A stretch of 30,539 bases of DNA from Thermomucor indicae-seudaticae (taxonomy: Eukaryota > Mucoromycota > Mucoromycetes > Mucorales > Lichtheimiaceae). The DNA lies in assembly GCA_000787465.1 (NCBI GenBank), contig JSYX01000417.1, positions 1-30,539 on the forward strand. Direction: 5' to 3'. Below, piece after piece: positions 10,901 to 21,188 of the stretch (the first letter of the stretch is position 1; every line of letters starts with the position of its first letter). The position numbers were made by a program, and so were the translations under genes. The notes under the pieces were generated by a model. The model did not search any database, was not told the DNA's origin, and saw nothing but the letters and a program-made list of their open reading frames with translations.

Positions 10901-11464
10901 TCATGACAACATGGGATTACGATGATGATGATGATGATTGTGAAGCATGACTAACAAGTTGGCAGCATCCTCTTCTTCATCCGTAATAGTGCCACAGCTA
11001 CCACCACCACCGGCGGCGGCGGGGAAGCTATCTTCGTCTTCTACCTGTGGCGATGTACTCCGCTTTGCCGATAGAGGAGTCCGTATGAAGATCCATGATG
11101 TTGCGCTGTTTGTTACTGTTCGCGTTATCATCTTTGGTTGTTGCTCTAACGTCGATGATGTGGTATAGTGAGGGTAATAACGACGATGATTCTTGGCGGT
11201 CGAAACAGGAGATGATGATTGGTTCTCTTTACGCTTCAAACGTCGACACCGCCGGTTTTCAATGAGATTCCATTCCAGAGTATGCAGATCGTATTTCTCG
11301 TATCCATATTGCCGTTTAAAGTTTGCTAGAGCAAGCCTTGTTTTAAGGCGATGGATCATCTAGTACCCAATGTAAGTGTGGGTCTGATTAAATATAACAC
11401 GCCACAGAGACGCGTTCCCCAAGTTTTGTCCTACCTCTGCAATGTCTGGATTCTGTTGCAACAT
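10901..11464 (-). CDS. small protein with a possible Whi5/Nrm1-type (GTB) motif
   Basis: Two exons, 11464-11435 and 11359-10901, with a 75 bp GT-AG intron, give 162 residues starting MLQQNPDIAE. The N-terminal block MIHRLKTRLALANFKRQYG followed by YEKYDLHTLE resembles the short GTB-type motif (RL..RL..A.FK...G) of fungal G1/S repressors such as Whi5 and Nrm1, which bind SBF/MBF factors. The rest is low complexity: a basic patch (RRCRRLKRKE), Ser/Thr-rich sequence, a Gly run, an acidic run and five His encoded by a GAT/ATC repeat near 10920-10937. The motif match is from memory and short, so the repressor role is a hypothesis. It is divergent from the CobW-type gene at 11856. Confidence 0.6.
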
Positions 11465-11855
11465 GTCGGCTGTTTGAGTGATGGCGATGATGATGAGCGA
11501 GGAATAGAACGAGAGATGCAGCCAAAGGGAAGGTATAAGGAAGAAGCTTCTGTGCGTGTTGTTTCTTGTTTATCAGTGGGGAAAGAGAGGCGTTGTAACC
11601 CTAGCAGGGCCTGTATGGTGGAAAGAAAAAAACGCGTAAACTGTGTGTTCTGGTGTTCTGAAAGAGGGAGAGGGAGAGAGAGTAAAGTGATGAAGAAAAG
11701 AAGAAGAGAAAAAGGAGAAGGAAAGTTTACGAGATAGTAGATTCACGGGCGAAGGTACCCACCCTATCCGCATGACCAGGCACAACGAGAAGAGCAGCAG
11801 TAAGGGCGGAGCTCGACGCGGCATATCCGTCGTTTGCCGTTATCGCCTGCTCACA
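11465..11855. other. shared promoter region of two divergent genes
   Basis: The 391 bp between the start codons of the minus-strand GTB-motif gene and the plus-strand GTPase gene contain no recognisable gene. A purine-rich low-complexity run lies around 11650-11732 on the plus strand. The GTPase reading frame stays open upstream to an in-frame Met at 11772, discussed with that gene. Both promoters must lie here. Confidence 0.5.
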
Positions 11856-13114
11856 ATGTCGCGCACTCCCGTCACTGTTCTTACTGGTTACCTCGGTGCA
11901 GGAAAAACCACTCTTCTCAATCGTATTCTCGATGCTACCAAAACAGGTCAGCTACAAAAACGTATTGGGGTCATTGAAAACGAGTTTGCGGCAGCTTTCG
12001 GCATCGTGAGTAAGGGATAAAAGGGGACGTGTTTCTCCGCTTGCGCACAGATGTACTCAAGGAAAATGAGGGATTCAGGAAAATGAAATTATTCACGAGG
12101 ATAAAGCTCAAGATGTGCAGAGCCTTTATGAATTCGGATGGTGCATGTTGGCTGCCCATGCAAATCGTGTCACTGTACTCATTTCCTTTGTTTTTATTTT
12201 CCCACAGGGGTTGTGTATGCTGCTCTTCTAGTGGTGAATTAATCAACGCCCTTGTTGAGATCGCTAGCCGTAACCGGGATTTGCCACCATCTCAGCGCAT
12301 AGATCATGTCATTCTAGAAACCACAGGTGAGCAGGTTTTTCGTCCGATGATAGGATAGACTTCTTTTCGCGGAATAACAGGATGTGAACAAAAAGGGCTT
12401 GCTGACCCTGCTCCTATCCTGAAAATGATCCAGTTCGGTGCAGATGGGAAGGGCACAGACGATATTGTACGAAACTTCTATCTGGACAGGATCGTGACTG
12501 TGGTGGACGCCAAATACTTTTTTGCACGTCTGAATGCAGATCATGGTCATTACAAGAACGAACCTTTGGCTCAAATCATGACCAGCGACTATGTGATACT
12601 CAACAAGGTGGATCTCTTGGATGACAAAGAGGCAGTGCAGTCGTTGGTTGATTTTACTCGCCAGTATAACCAGACAGCCGAGATCATCCCTACGACATAC
12701 GCTAAAGTACCTCTTGAGACATTGTTTGAAATTAGGGAATATAAAGATAGAGATTTGAGTACGGAAGCGCAGGAAGAGAGTATCAAGACCCACGATCCGA
12801 CCATTGAGCAAACCATGTTGCTTGTGACCGGATCATCTGTGGACTTGGGACGCGTCCACGACCTTATTCGTCGCGCTATCCAGACGCTCGAACCTTATCG
12901 TATCAAGGGTGTGCTGGCAGTCCCTGGCGATGACCATAAGAGAGTTGTTCAAGGCGTCGGAAAGGATGTGGTGATTACATTGCATAAGCCATGGGCTGCC
13001 GATGAACAGAGGGACAGTCGGCTGACCTTTATTGGCAAAGATATTAAGCGCCACGGTGATAGACTGCAAAAGGAGTTCGAAGAATGCGTAATTGATAGTG
13101 ATCGTTCAACATAA
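11856..13114 (+). CDS. COG0523/CobW-type GTPase metallochaperone
   Basis: Member of the COG0523 family of metal-inserting or metal-homeostasis P-loop GTPases. Exons 11856-12005, 12079-12140, 12208-12326 and 12396-13114 give 349 residues. Walker A is GYLGAGKTT (11-19); the family metal-binding motif GCVCC lies at 72-76; the Walker B/switch region is VILETTGLADPAP (about 104-117); NKVD lies at 180-183. The C-terminal CobW_C domain includes IKGVLAVPG and the closing region with RLTFIGKDI. The acceptor at 12396 was chosen because it restores the canonical ETTGLADP; an AG at 12380 would insert five residues. The Met at 11856 has A at -3; an in-frame Met at 11772 would add a basic leader. I do not see the CPELV-type motif by which ZNG1 docks METAP1, so I leave the subfamily open. 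Confidence 0.92.
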
Positions 13115-13988
13115 TGTATCCCATTGCGGACTGATTGGTTGACTACTTTGTGCATGGACTTTGGTTCGTAGTGTATATAGCTTCTATGTTATAGCAAATA
13201 GTTAGGTCGTGCTAAACAGCTTTTTGAAGAGTCTGTATTGTTTCCGCTGTTGGAGTTTGGGTGGATCGCATCGACCAAGGGTACATCCTGATGTCGCTTT
13301 GCACTCTACAGACAAATCATCTCATCTTACTGTCATCAGCGAGGTCAGACGCGTTTCGCAGCTTGATACACTCTCAGCTGTGTAGCGCTGTCCTATCGCG
13401 AATGTTGGATCATGACAGAAATTGTCTTCTACTGAACGTTCCAACCTGGACAATCATGTTGAACAACGTTCATTGACGATTGAACACTGCGCGCAGCGCG
13501 TTCTTGTATCAACTTAGCTTTCCATACTCCGTCTAGAAAGCAGATCTCGCAACGAATATCTTTATTAGATATCTACTAAGAAACACTCCGTGTTTTCTTT
13601 CTGGGCAAACGTAGTAGCGCGTACTCAGCAAACAACCTGTTGTGTCAGAATCCAGGTTTGGTTAGAGAGAGGAAGCTTTCCTTCACAGACTGCTCAATTG
13701 TTGAACAATGCAAAGTTTAGCCCATTAAGCAAACTTTGGGCAATGTCTTTCGTGTTGTCAGGATCGATGCCGTCAGATCCTGCATCGTATTGCGTTTCAT
13801 GTTAATCCAGTGATAACGTGGCAAACATTATTTTTTCCTTTGCGTTTTGCTGACGGTATTTAGTGTAACAGCAGTGCGCGAGGCAAATCTCTTTCGACGA
13901 AAAGTTTCCACTGGGAAACGGAAAAAGAAAACAAAGTCCGTAACCCGAGAACCTCTTCGTTGTTACTTTCTCGTCCAAAGCTCACAGA
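13115..13988. other. intergenic, no gene recognised
   Basis: About 870 bp between the GTPase and NTF2, both on the plus strand. Two short open frames (13261-13476 and 13590-13805) have no motif and no splice continuation. Small inverted repeats are visible, for example TGAACGTT near 13432 facing AACGTTCA near 13464. The right end must be the NTF2 promoter. Nothing else can be supported. Confidence 0.45.
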
Positions 13989-14571
13989 ATGGCTGATTTC
14001 AACGCGGTCGCCAAAGCTTTCGTGGAATTTTACTATCAAACTTTCGATCGCGATCGACGAGAGTTGATTTCGCTCTATGCAAGTAATCAAAACCACCCGG
14101 GTTGCTTGAGCTGTACTCTGACTTCTGCTGCCTTGACGATAACAGCGTGACCAGTCGATGCTGACTTTTGAGGGTCGGCAAACTGTCGGTGGAGCCAACA
14201 TTGTCGAACAGCTTGCTGTACGTAATCAAGCTTTTTCTTTTATTCTTTCGTAAAACCTCTGCTTATGTATATCTCTCTCTCGGATTAGAACCTGCCATTC
14301 CAAAAGGTACAGCACAGGATCAGCACGACAGATGCTCAGCCTGGTGACCCTACCAGTGGTTCCATCTTGGTTGCTGTGACAGGCCAGCTCTTGGTAATTA
14401 CAAGAATTTTAAAGGGGAGGGGCAACGCTTGTCGAGTCTGGGTACTTACCGAAACATATGAAGGTCGATGATGAGCAAAACCCGCAAATGTTCAGCCAGA
14501 CCTTCCATCTGGTTCCTGATGGATCTTCATACTGGGTGTACAATGATATCTTCCGCTTGAACTACGCATAA
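13989..14571 (+). CDS. NTF2: nuclear transport factor 2
   Basis: NTF2 carries RanGDP into the nucleus through the pore and so maintains the Ran gradient. Exons 13989-14078, 14146-14217, 14289-14393 and 14464-14571 give 124 residues, the usual length of the family. Visible blocks: [32 protein letters not shown], the stretch around [21 protein letters not shown], and the C-terminal [11 protein letters not shown] with [14 protein letters not shown]. Introns are 67, 71 and 70 bp. The first has a GC-AG border (TAT|GCAAGT); it is required because only this junction gives [12 protein letters not shown] in frame. The protein is a single cone-shaped domain acting as a homodimer. The downstream PDI gene converges, with only about 100 bp between the stop codons. 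Confidence 0.96.
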
Positions 14572-14675
14572 TCTGATCTAGTGAAGAATGCAACAATACA
14601 TCTGTTTCATCGTCCATATCGCACAGCACATGGAAGATGAAGCTGGAAAATAATTACTCATGACTATTTCTTTTA

Positions 14676-16394
14676 TTACAGTTCATCCTTGGTTGCTGCT
14701 TCTACTGGTTTTGCTTTTTTATCAAAGGCAGCAAGGATGTTGTGACGGATAGTGAAATCGTCTGCCTTGGCGCTGGTTACTGTGTTGGACTTTGCGATTT
14801 TATCCAGGCGCGTCGCTTCCGTCTTGATGAAGTCATCTCCCTCGGACAGCACCTTTTCCATGATCTTGGCGTAGTATTTGGCATACCTAGTAGTAGCAAT
14901 TGATGTAAATAACATGACTATAAAGAACTTTTTGATTGAACGTATGAAATATACCGTGTGTTAAGTTTCTCTGACAAAGCGAGAGCTTCCTTGTGGATTT
15001 CTTCACGTGCTGGTTTGTCCGACGTAGAAGCAAACTTGATAGAAAGGACATCCAATTCAGCAATGCGACCAGCCTATATAAAGCACAACAGGTTATATGA
15101 TTCCCGACTTCGTTCATGCCATTGTTTGTTATCACTTACTGCGCTGTCAAGACCTCCACCCACAAGACGGTGCGTACCGCACTTTTCGTTCAAAAAGTTG
15201 ATAAAACCGGCTTCCGTTCGTGGTCCATCATACATCACAGGTTCTTTATTCTCTCCAGCAGGGAAGAACTTGATGGTAGGGAAGCCTGAAATATCGTACT
15301 CGTTGCCAATGTCACGCTCGCTGTCAGCATCAATCTTTGCCACGACACACTAAGAACGCATAATTAGTTAGCATAACTATGCAAAAATACCTGTGGCAAT
15401 TCAACATACATTAGGCTCATTGGCGAATGCGGTGCCAACTTTCTCATAAGTCGGTGCTATACATAGCAGTATAAGTCTGTGAGCTGGTCACGTTGCGACG
15501 CTAGAATATTGAACTTACCCAGATTCTTGCAATGACCACACCAAGGTGCATAGAACTCTACAAGGACATTCTTGCTAGGATCTTTCACGACAGAGTCAAA
15601 GTTTTTGGATGTCAAAACGACAACATCCGATTTATGCGACTTGATACGAGGACGGACTCCTTTTTTTCCAAATATCCGCGGATTGAGTTAGTGATCATGG
15701 CAAACCAATCCTCATCATTCACACACAGAAACTCACCTGACTTTTCACGGACAAACTTGGTGAGAGAATCAAGATCACGTCCGCCACGATAATCTTCGAC
15801 GCCGTCTGGACCCGTAACACCTTGAGGGAACCACTTGATGGTCGGGAAACCTTGGATACCGAAGCGCTGACCCAAATCACGATGTTCGTCGGCGTTGACC
15901 TTGGCAATCAGTACCTGGTCACGGTTGTTTGCAAAGGCATCACCGAGTTCCTCATAGGTAGGCGCTAACTTTTTGCAGTGACCGCACCAAGGAGCATAGA
16001 ATTCCACAAGAGCCGGTTTAGAGCCATCCATGATGGTGTCAAAGTTATTGCTGGTCAAGACGGCAACGTTTCCTTCATAAACCAGGCCAGCCTTTCTCTT
16101 GGCACCGCCGTGACCATGGAAAACGCGGTCGCGAACAAGTTGTAAAAGATCGCCAGGTGTGTTGATTTCCTTCAATTGAGCGAAGGCGCGGTTGACATGT
16201 CCGGCCAGCTTTTCAGGGGAGTTAACTTCTGACCAAGCGTAACGTAGATGTGCCTGTACCGTGGCTGCATCTAGATTCCTCGCTTTCTCAACCAGGTCCG
16301 CGGCAATGTGGCCCTTTCGGTAAAAGTGATCGTACCCAAGGAACGCAGCATTTACAATCAGGAGGAATAGAAAAAGTTTTCGAAAAAATGACAT
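14676..16394 (-). CDS. ER protein disulfide isomerase, two thioredoxin domains plus ERp29-type C-domain
   Basis: Catalyses disulfide formation and exchange in the endoplasmic reticulum. Exons 16394-15737, 15659-15519, 15456-15410, 15349-15140, 15073-14955 and 14886-14676 give 461 residues. Two thioredoxin domains carry intact WCGHC sites (C137/C140 and C260/C263), each with the cis-Pro loop GFPTIK. The C-terminal part ([15 protein letters not shown] through [12 protein letters not shown]) is the helical ERp29-type domain, and the protein ends KDEL, an ER-retrieval signal. This is the ERp38-like architecture of fungi and plants. Unusual: residues 1-25 are a hydrophobic segment ([16 protein letters not shown]) without a clear cleavage site, followed by an 80-residue predicted helical stretch before the first thioredoxin domain, so it may be membrane-anchored. 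The Met at 16394 was chosen because it directly precedes the hydrophobic segment. Confidence 0.95.
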
Positions 16395-17335
16395 GGCGAA
16401 AATAACGCGTAGAGACACACTTTCTTTTCTTTCTCTTTTTCTCTTGTCTTCTGAGAAGAAATGCAAAAGAACGTGTCTCGTGCAAAGAAAAGAGGGAAAG
16501 GCAGGTTCCCGAATGCCGAGTCGAAGAAATACGTACAACTCATTCTGTCTCCGCTGCCATGCATTTCAATTCGGCTCAATCACCGTGAAGCCAAATTGTT
16601 CAATCAGAAGCGGACAAACGGCGAATTTCTATCGGACGATGATGTCAAGGGGGAATCGCTGTAAGCATACTAAAGGCGGGCCAACTTCACAGCCAGTAAA
16701 TAAAGAGTAAGATTACTTACGGCAGACACAACCTAGGCAATAAATGACAAGGTAAATAGCATTTTGACTATTACTAGTACTGTGTGATCCAGCAAGTATA
16801 ACCCTTGCTTGGCATAGTGTGACCAAAAGGAACATCTCACACATACGACTAGCGGATAAAGTGTACTAAGAGATTGTAGACTGGACGTTCGCCAAAGCTG
16901 TCTACCTAGAAGTCTGGTTTCACTGAAATTGATTGTTCTTCAATCCCACTTGAAAAGAAGCACTATTTGACCAAGTTTCAACCAACACCGATATCGTCAT
17001 TTCCTACTTCTACTGCAATCCTCGACCCGTATCAGCAACGTATTTGGTTTTCGGCATATGGTTATAGATAATCGCTTTCACTCTATGCCTGTCTTTGGCT
17101 TATGCAAGGTGACAACGGTCAGTCTTATCCCATCACACACCATGTTTCTCTTTTGCTTGTAATTGATGCTTGATCTGGTTACGGTGCGAATCATCTCACT
17201 TAATACCGAGCAAACCATGCTCTTGAAGAATGGTCCTGATCATTGAAGGGGTAAATTTTCCTGCATGATGTCCACAGTTTTGGCTCATGCACGACTCGAT
17301 CGTTGAACCCGTTTTAATTGCGTGAAACATTGTTT
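16395..17335. other. intergenic: PDI promoter and VMA7 3' flank
   Basis: No gene is recognised in 941 bp. Both neighbours are on the minus strand, so the left end carries the PDI promoter and the right end the 3' flank of the V-ATPase gene. A 67-codon plus-strand frame at 16461-16664 has no motif. On the PDI strand a TGACATCAT sequence, close to a bZIP/CRE half-palindrome, lies near 16639-16647; a stress (Hac1/Atf-type) role is possible but unproven. Confidence 0.4.
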
Positions 17336-17957
17336 TTACTCGCCAAATAATCGCTTTACACGCTTCAAGACGCTGTCCTTTTCAGGGTCTGTAACAAGAA
17401 ACAAGGTCATGTCAAAAATGCGTGCTCTCCGTGTTTGTTACAAAAACCGGCTTACCATAAGGATGATCTTTGGAGGGTATCTCAAGTACAGTTGGAAAAG
17501 CTTGTTGATGATTGTCGACAAGTTCTCGAATCAAATCAGCAACCTAAAATAGAAAGCCAAATTGTTCAATACGTGGCGAAAGCCATGGCCTTCGTTATTC
17601 AAATTTACATGTTGGTTAATCAGAATAATGGCGATGTCTTTGCGTCGTGTAAACTCGAGAAAAGTCTCTTCAATTGTAGCCAAAGGTGTCTCTGCGCCAA
17701 TTTAGTTATTGATGGCCGCCACATTGCAGAGAGTTCCTTGTTGAAAAAACCTACTGGCGTCTACGACAAGAAAATTACGCTTCTGCTGTTGATTAACGTG
17801 ACCAATGCCGGCAAGCAAAAGACCAGTAACTGAATCCTTTCGGGTCAAACCATATCAATAAGCATTATAGAGTCACACTGGTTAACGAGGACGTTACCTC
17901 GTCACCAATGACAGCCAGGAAATTGCGATCTTTGTGCGCAGACGTTCCACCGGACAT
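17336..17957 (-). CDS. VMA7: V-type proton ATPase subunit F
   Basis: Subunit F sits in the central rotor stalk of the vacuolar proton pump and is needed for V1 assembly and energy coupling. Five exons, 17957-17898, 17836-17755, 17691-17609, 17543-17456 and 17388-17336, give 121 residues, against about 118 in yeast. Visible blocks: [39 protein letters not shown], the region with [30 protein letters not shown], and [19 protein letters not shown]. Every junction is GT-AG and in frame. No long single open frame covers the gene, so automatic annotation could miss it. Introns are 61-65 bp except intron 1 (61 bp) and intron 4 (67 bp). Confidence 0.96.
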
Positions 17958-18384
17958 TCTTGACACAGGTTCGAAACAGATACAAGGAGACGGGGCAAAA
18001 GGTAATCTGCTCGTCTCTGTTGCAACAGAAACTCCGATATGTACTGTTTTTGGAATTGATGTTTGCGCTCACGTGGAAAAGCTTCTGCGTCTGCACAAAA
18101 GCAAGCTCGCGCCCTGTAGAGATCTTGTTAGGCTGCATGATCATAATAAATTATCGCAAGCCTGTTTTGCATACCAGATTTGTTAGCACAAACCCGCTCT
18201 TAGCCGATGCAAAAGCAATCCCAGACAGAGAAAACATTTACTATTGTTTAGTATGATATTGAATGATGAGAAGTACCACAACCTTACCGATGTTATTCAT
18301 TTAGACACAAGTGAGTATCCTGGATAACGTACTTCCAGCAACGTATTGCTTACCGTAACCATCGAACCGTTTTTGCTACGGTGA
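17958..18384. other. intergenic: VMA7 promoter and 3' flank of Fanzor relic
   Basis: No gene is recognised. Open frames here are short. The right end directly follows the stop codon of the Fanzor-type relic. In OMEGA systems of this family the guide RNA is usually encoded at or beyond the 3' end of the nuclease gene, so a decayed guide RNA could lie here, but I see no structure that proves it. Confidence 0.35.
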
Positions 18385-21032
18385 TTAATTGGCAGGACAG
18401 AAAATTGACGGGCGTTGGACGCCATTGATGGCCAAAGTTGCGATATAATGGAGATTACGAGCAGCATTGTGATCACGCCGCCATAATGCATGACAACTGG
18501 CAGGAATAAGTTAATAATAATAATTGCAAATTAACGTCTTATATGACTAAAAGCACGTACCTATTGCAAGTTTTCATACTATGCAGCGCGCCACCACCAC
18601 TAATCTCCACCTTTTCCATGTTTCGTTGTCGACAACTGGCTTTGCTGCAGACTTGAGAGGAATAATATTCGTCAATTGGGACGACGACTACTTCTCCGCG
18701 AGCTTCAGCGTCTTTCAACGATCTTCTGCATCGTCTAGCCAGCGACGCAAACTTAACTCCTTTGATAGTATTAGCGAATTTGGCGTTTCCAAACGCTACT
18801 AAAGGAACACGCCGTTCATCCTTCTTGATAAACAATTTTTTCCACTTGCTATACAAAAATGTTAGCTTCCGTTTTCTCCATAAGGTCTTGCAATGGACTT
18901 ACCGTTTGTTATTGCTCTTATGCACACGCTGTTTGCCCTTCTTGCGTGGGCGCCTCCACATATTCTTCTTTTTTTTCTCCTGCTTCTCTTCGTCTCCCTT
19001 TTCGTCTTCTCGCCACGGTATTTTCTACCACCAGTGATTATAGTATCTGTGAGCTCCACGTCGGCTCGCTGTCGACCTCTGTAATTCATGAATTTAAGCT
19101 CTGAGGATCGTTTGCGGTAAAATGCAAAAGGGGTAGGGAGGGAGTCCCAGAGCTTTTGAACGTGGTTTGCAAATACATCCTTATCCGCAGTCTTGGAACT
19201 TGGAATGCTACTTTCAACTTTGTCGATACCATCCCTTTTTCGCCAATATGATATCTTTTGATTCGAACGATCAAACCCTGCAATATTGTGATATTCCTTA
19301 GCATTATGCCGGTCCACGGAAACGTATGTTGTTACACACCAGGGTCTATCGCCCAAAGATGGAAATCGCAAAGGTCGCTGGCTGTAAAATCTTTTAGTTG
19401 CAGATCTGGTAACTTGTCTTCTGGGCGCCCTGAAGCTACGGCATAAATAAAGTCTATCACGACTCCATTAGTCCTGATAACATTCATAAAAATCTTTGTG
19501 GTTGATCCCGTAGGATCATTTAGCGTCGGAACTGGCAGCTTGAAGACTTTATTGTAAATCTTTGCGACTTCCGAGAAGTTGCTGGTATTTTTTGCTTGTC
19601 GATTGGTGCCTTGCAAAAGATGGATGAGAGTAGCGCCGTCGATGGTGACGTATTTTGGTACCATCGAATATTGCGGCAAAAGCAAAAAAACAGCTTCTCT
19701 GGCAGTGTATATGTATACGCTTCTGGAATGAAGCAATCGTTCAAATCCACGTTCTCGCTTGACTCCTTGTACTTTCCGGAGTTATTTATGCGTCTTATGG
19801 TATCTTGGATAATTTCTGATAACTTCTTCATGCTGCTTTCACCAAATACCGTGACGCTTATTGGCTGCTGATTGTTAACCGAAGAGAGTATCGAACGTAT
19901 GGCACGGCTACGTCGACGACGACCAAACTCACCCCCCTCTGGAAGTTTGCGGCAAACAGAAAAAACCCATGTTCTCGTCACTTCAGTCTGTACTTCATCA
20001 GTGTGAATTGTAAGATCGTTATTATAAGACTCCATCTCCTTCAGTATATGATATATCGAAAAAAAATACTGTATACTTCGGGGTGTAAAGAACGATCTTG
20101 GACTGTTGGCAGATTGCCGGTAGGTCGGATGTTCAACGTGTTTTCGAGACCGTCAAGCGCATTTGTTAATTCCGCAGTTTTCTCGACCGATTTGGGCCAG
20201 TCGGCTCTCCCACCAGAACACACATCGTAAAGATACAAAGACAACTTGCGGATGTCTTTCGATTTAACGAACTACCGGGCGTGTCACCGTTCAACGAAAA
20301 CAGAAAATTCATGTTATTTTCCTACCTTCATGCAATTACGCATTTTGAATTCGATGTAATTGATGACAATCCTTCCGTACTGATCGACTACATAGTTCGT
20401 AAAATTCGAAGCAGCCAGCCTGGCAGCATACGCCATCGCCGCCATACTCATTTGGCCTCTGAAAACAGCTTGACTATGCAATTTTCTGTATTCTGCAAAT
20501 TCCTTAATCATCTCGTTTGTTGGAATATTGTCGTTGCTGTTGTCGTTGTCGTTGTCGTTGTCCTCCTCGGTAATATCATCCTGGTCAATGTCCATGCTTT
20601 TCGTGTTGTCATCATCTGGCTTTTCTGTGGATTGCTCTTTGCCGCAGACAAGCTGAATGCACTTGTAGAAAAAGTTTTGGCTAAAAAAAACCAGGTAGTG
20701 CTTCCTTGTTGCTTTCGAACCATGATAGGATGTAGTTTGCAAAAAGCTGGCTTTTCACCAAGACATCTCGTTGGGCTTCGACTAAATTGTCAATCTTGCT
20801 GATCAGAATTGCCTTATCTTCATCACTGCATCGGAAAACCTCCCAAAGACTTTTTTATCGTTCGTGATTCTCTCTTTCCTCCCATGATCTGTTTGACGCG
20901 ATCCTTCTTGTCTTCGTGGAAATGACAATTAATGCTTGAAGTTCTGCTATGGGATTTACTCTCGTCGTATATATTTGCTGCTACACACCTCGCGCATGGT
21001 TTAGCTGTGCTCCCTTTTCTCCACCTTTGCAA
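18385..21032 (-). pseudogene. Fanzor-type (eukaryotic TnpB-like) RNA-guided nuclease relic
   Basis: Relic of a Fanzor-type nuclease, the eukaryotic TnpB relative. Read on the minus strand through about ten blocks: zinc knuckle KPCARC...SHSRTSSINC near 20990-20915; an N-terminal helical region; an (Asp-Asn) repeat near 20530-20560; IRTNGVVIDFIY near 19460; RuvC-I motif LWAIDPGV at about 19355-19332; KEYHNIAGFDRSNQ; GGRKYRG; MWRRPRKKGKQRVHKSNNKR; LVAFGNAKF; IDEYYSSQVCSKASC; and zinc ribbon plus RuvC-III, TCNSCHALWRRDHNAARN, ending at 18385. Credible introns: 20325-20272, 18902-18849 and 18560-18497. Frame breaks near 20845, 20700, 20060, 19690, 19335 and 18985, mostly at T or A runs, mean it cannot encode the full protein. 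The last three exons are intact. The guide RNA and element ends were not found. Family assignment rests on the RuvC and zinc motifs. Confidence 0.8.
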
Positions 21033-21188
21033 CTTCCCAAGCTTTCGGGCTCGTTACTTTCCATTCCTTGCGATCTCTTCATTCCGATATCTGCATTTAT
21101 AGTCCCGAACCGGTTGGCGGGTGTCTAGGGTAGAAGGTATGTCAGCTGTCGTCGGTACACGGAAAATGTTTCAGCACCGACAACGTAC

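Noticed and set aside
11772..11855. Upstream Met of the CobW-type GTPase giving a basic leader that might target mitochondria
   Set aside because: The context of the Met at 11856 is better (A at -3) and the family normally starts a few residues before the P-loop; kept only as an alternative.
12381..12395. AG at 12380 as acceptor of GTPase intron 3
   Set aside because: It would insert five residues into the conserved ETTGLADP switch motif; the AG at 12395 restores it exactly.
18297..18491. 64-codon minus-strand frame with a signal-peptide-like start
   Set aside because: It overlaps, in another frame, the last exon of the Fanzor relic (18496-18385), which carries the zinc-ribbon and RDHNAARN motif; the hydrophobic look is a frame shadow.
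20041..20244. Separate small gene on the minus strand
   Set aside because: It is an internal exon block of the Fanzor relic, entered through the acceptor at 20272 in frame with the preceding block.
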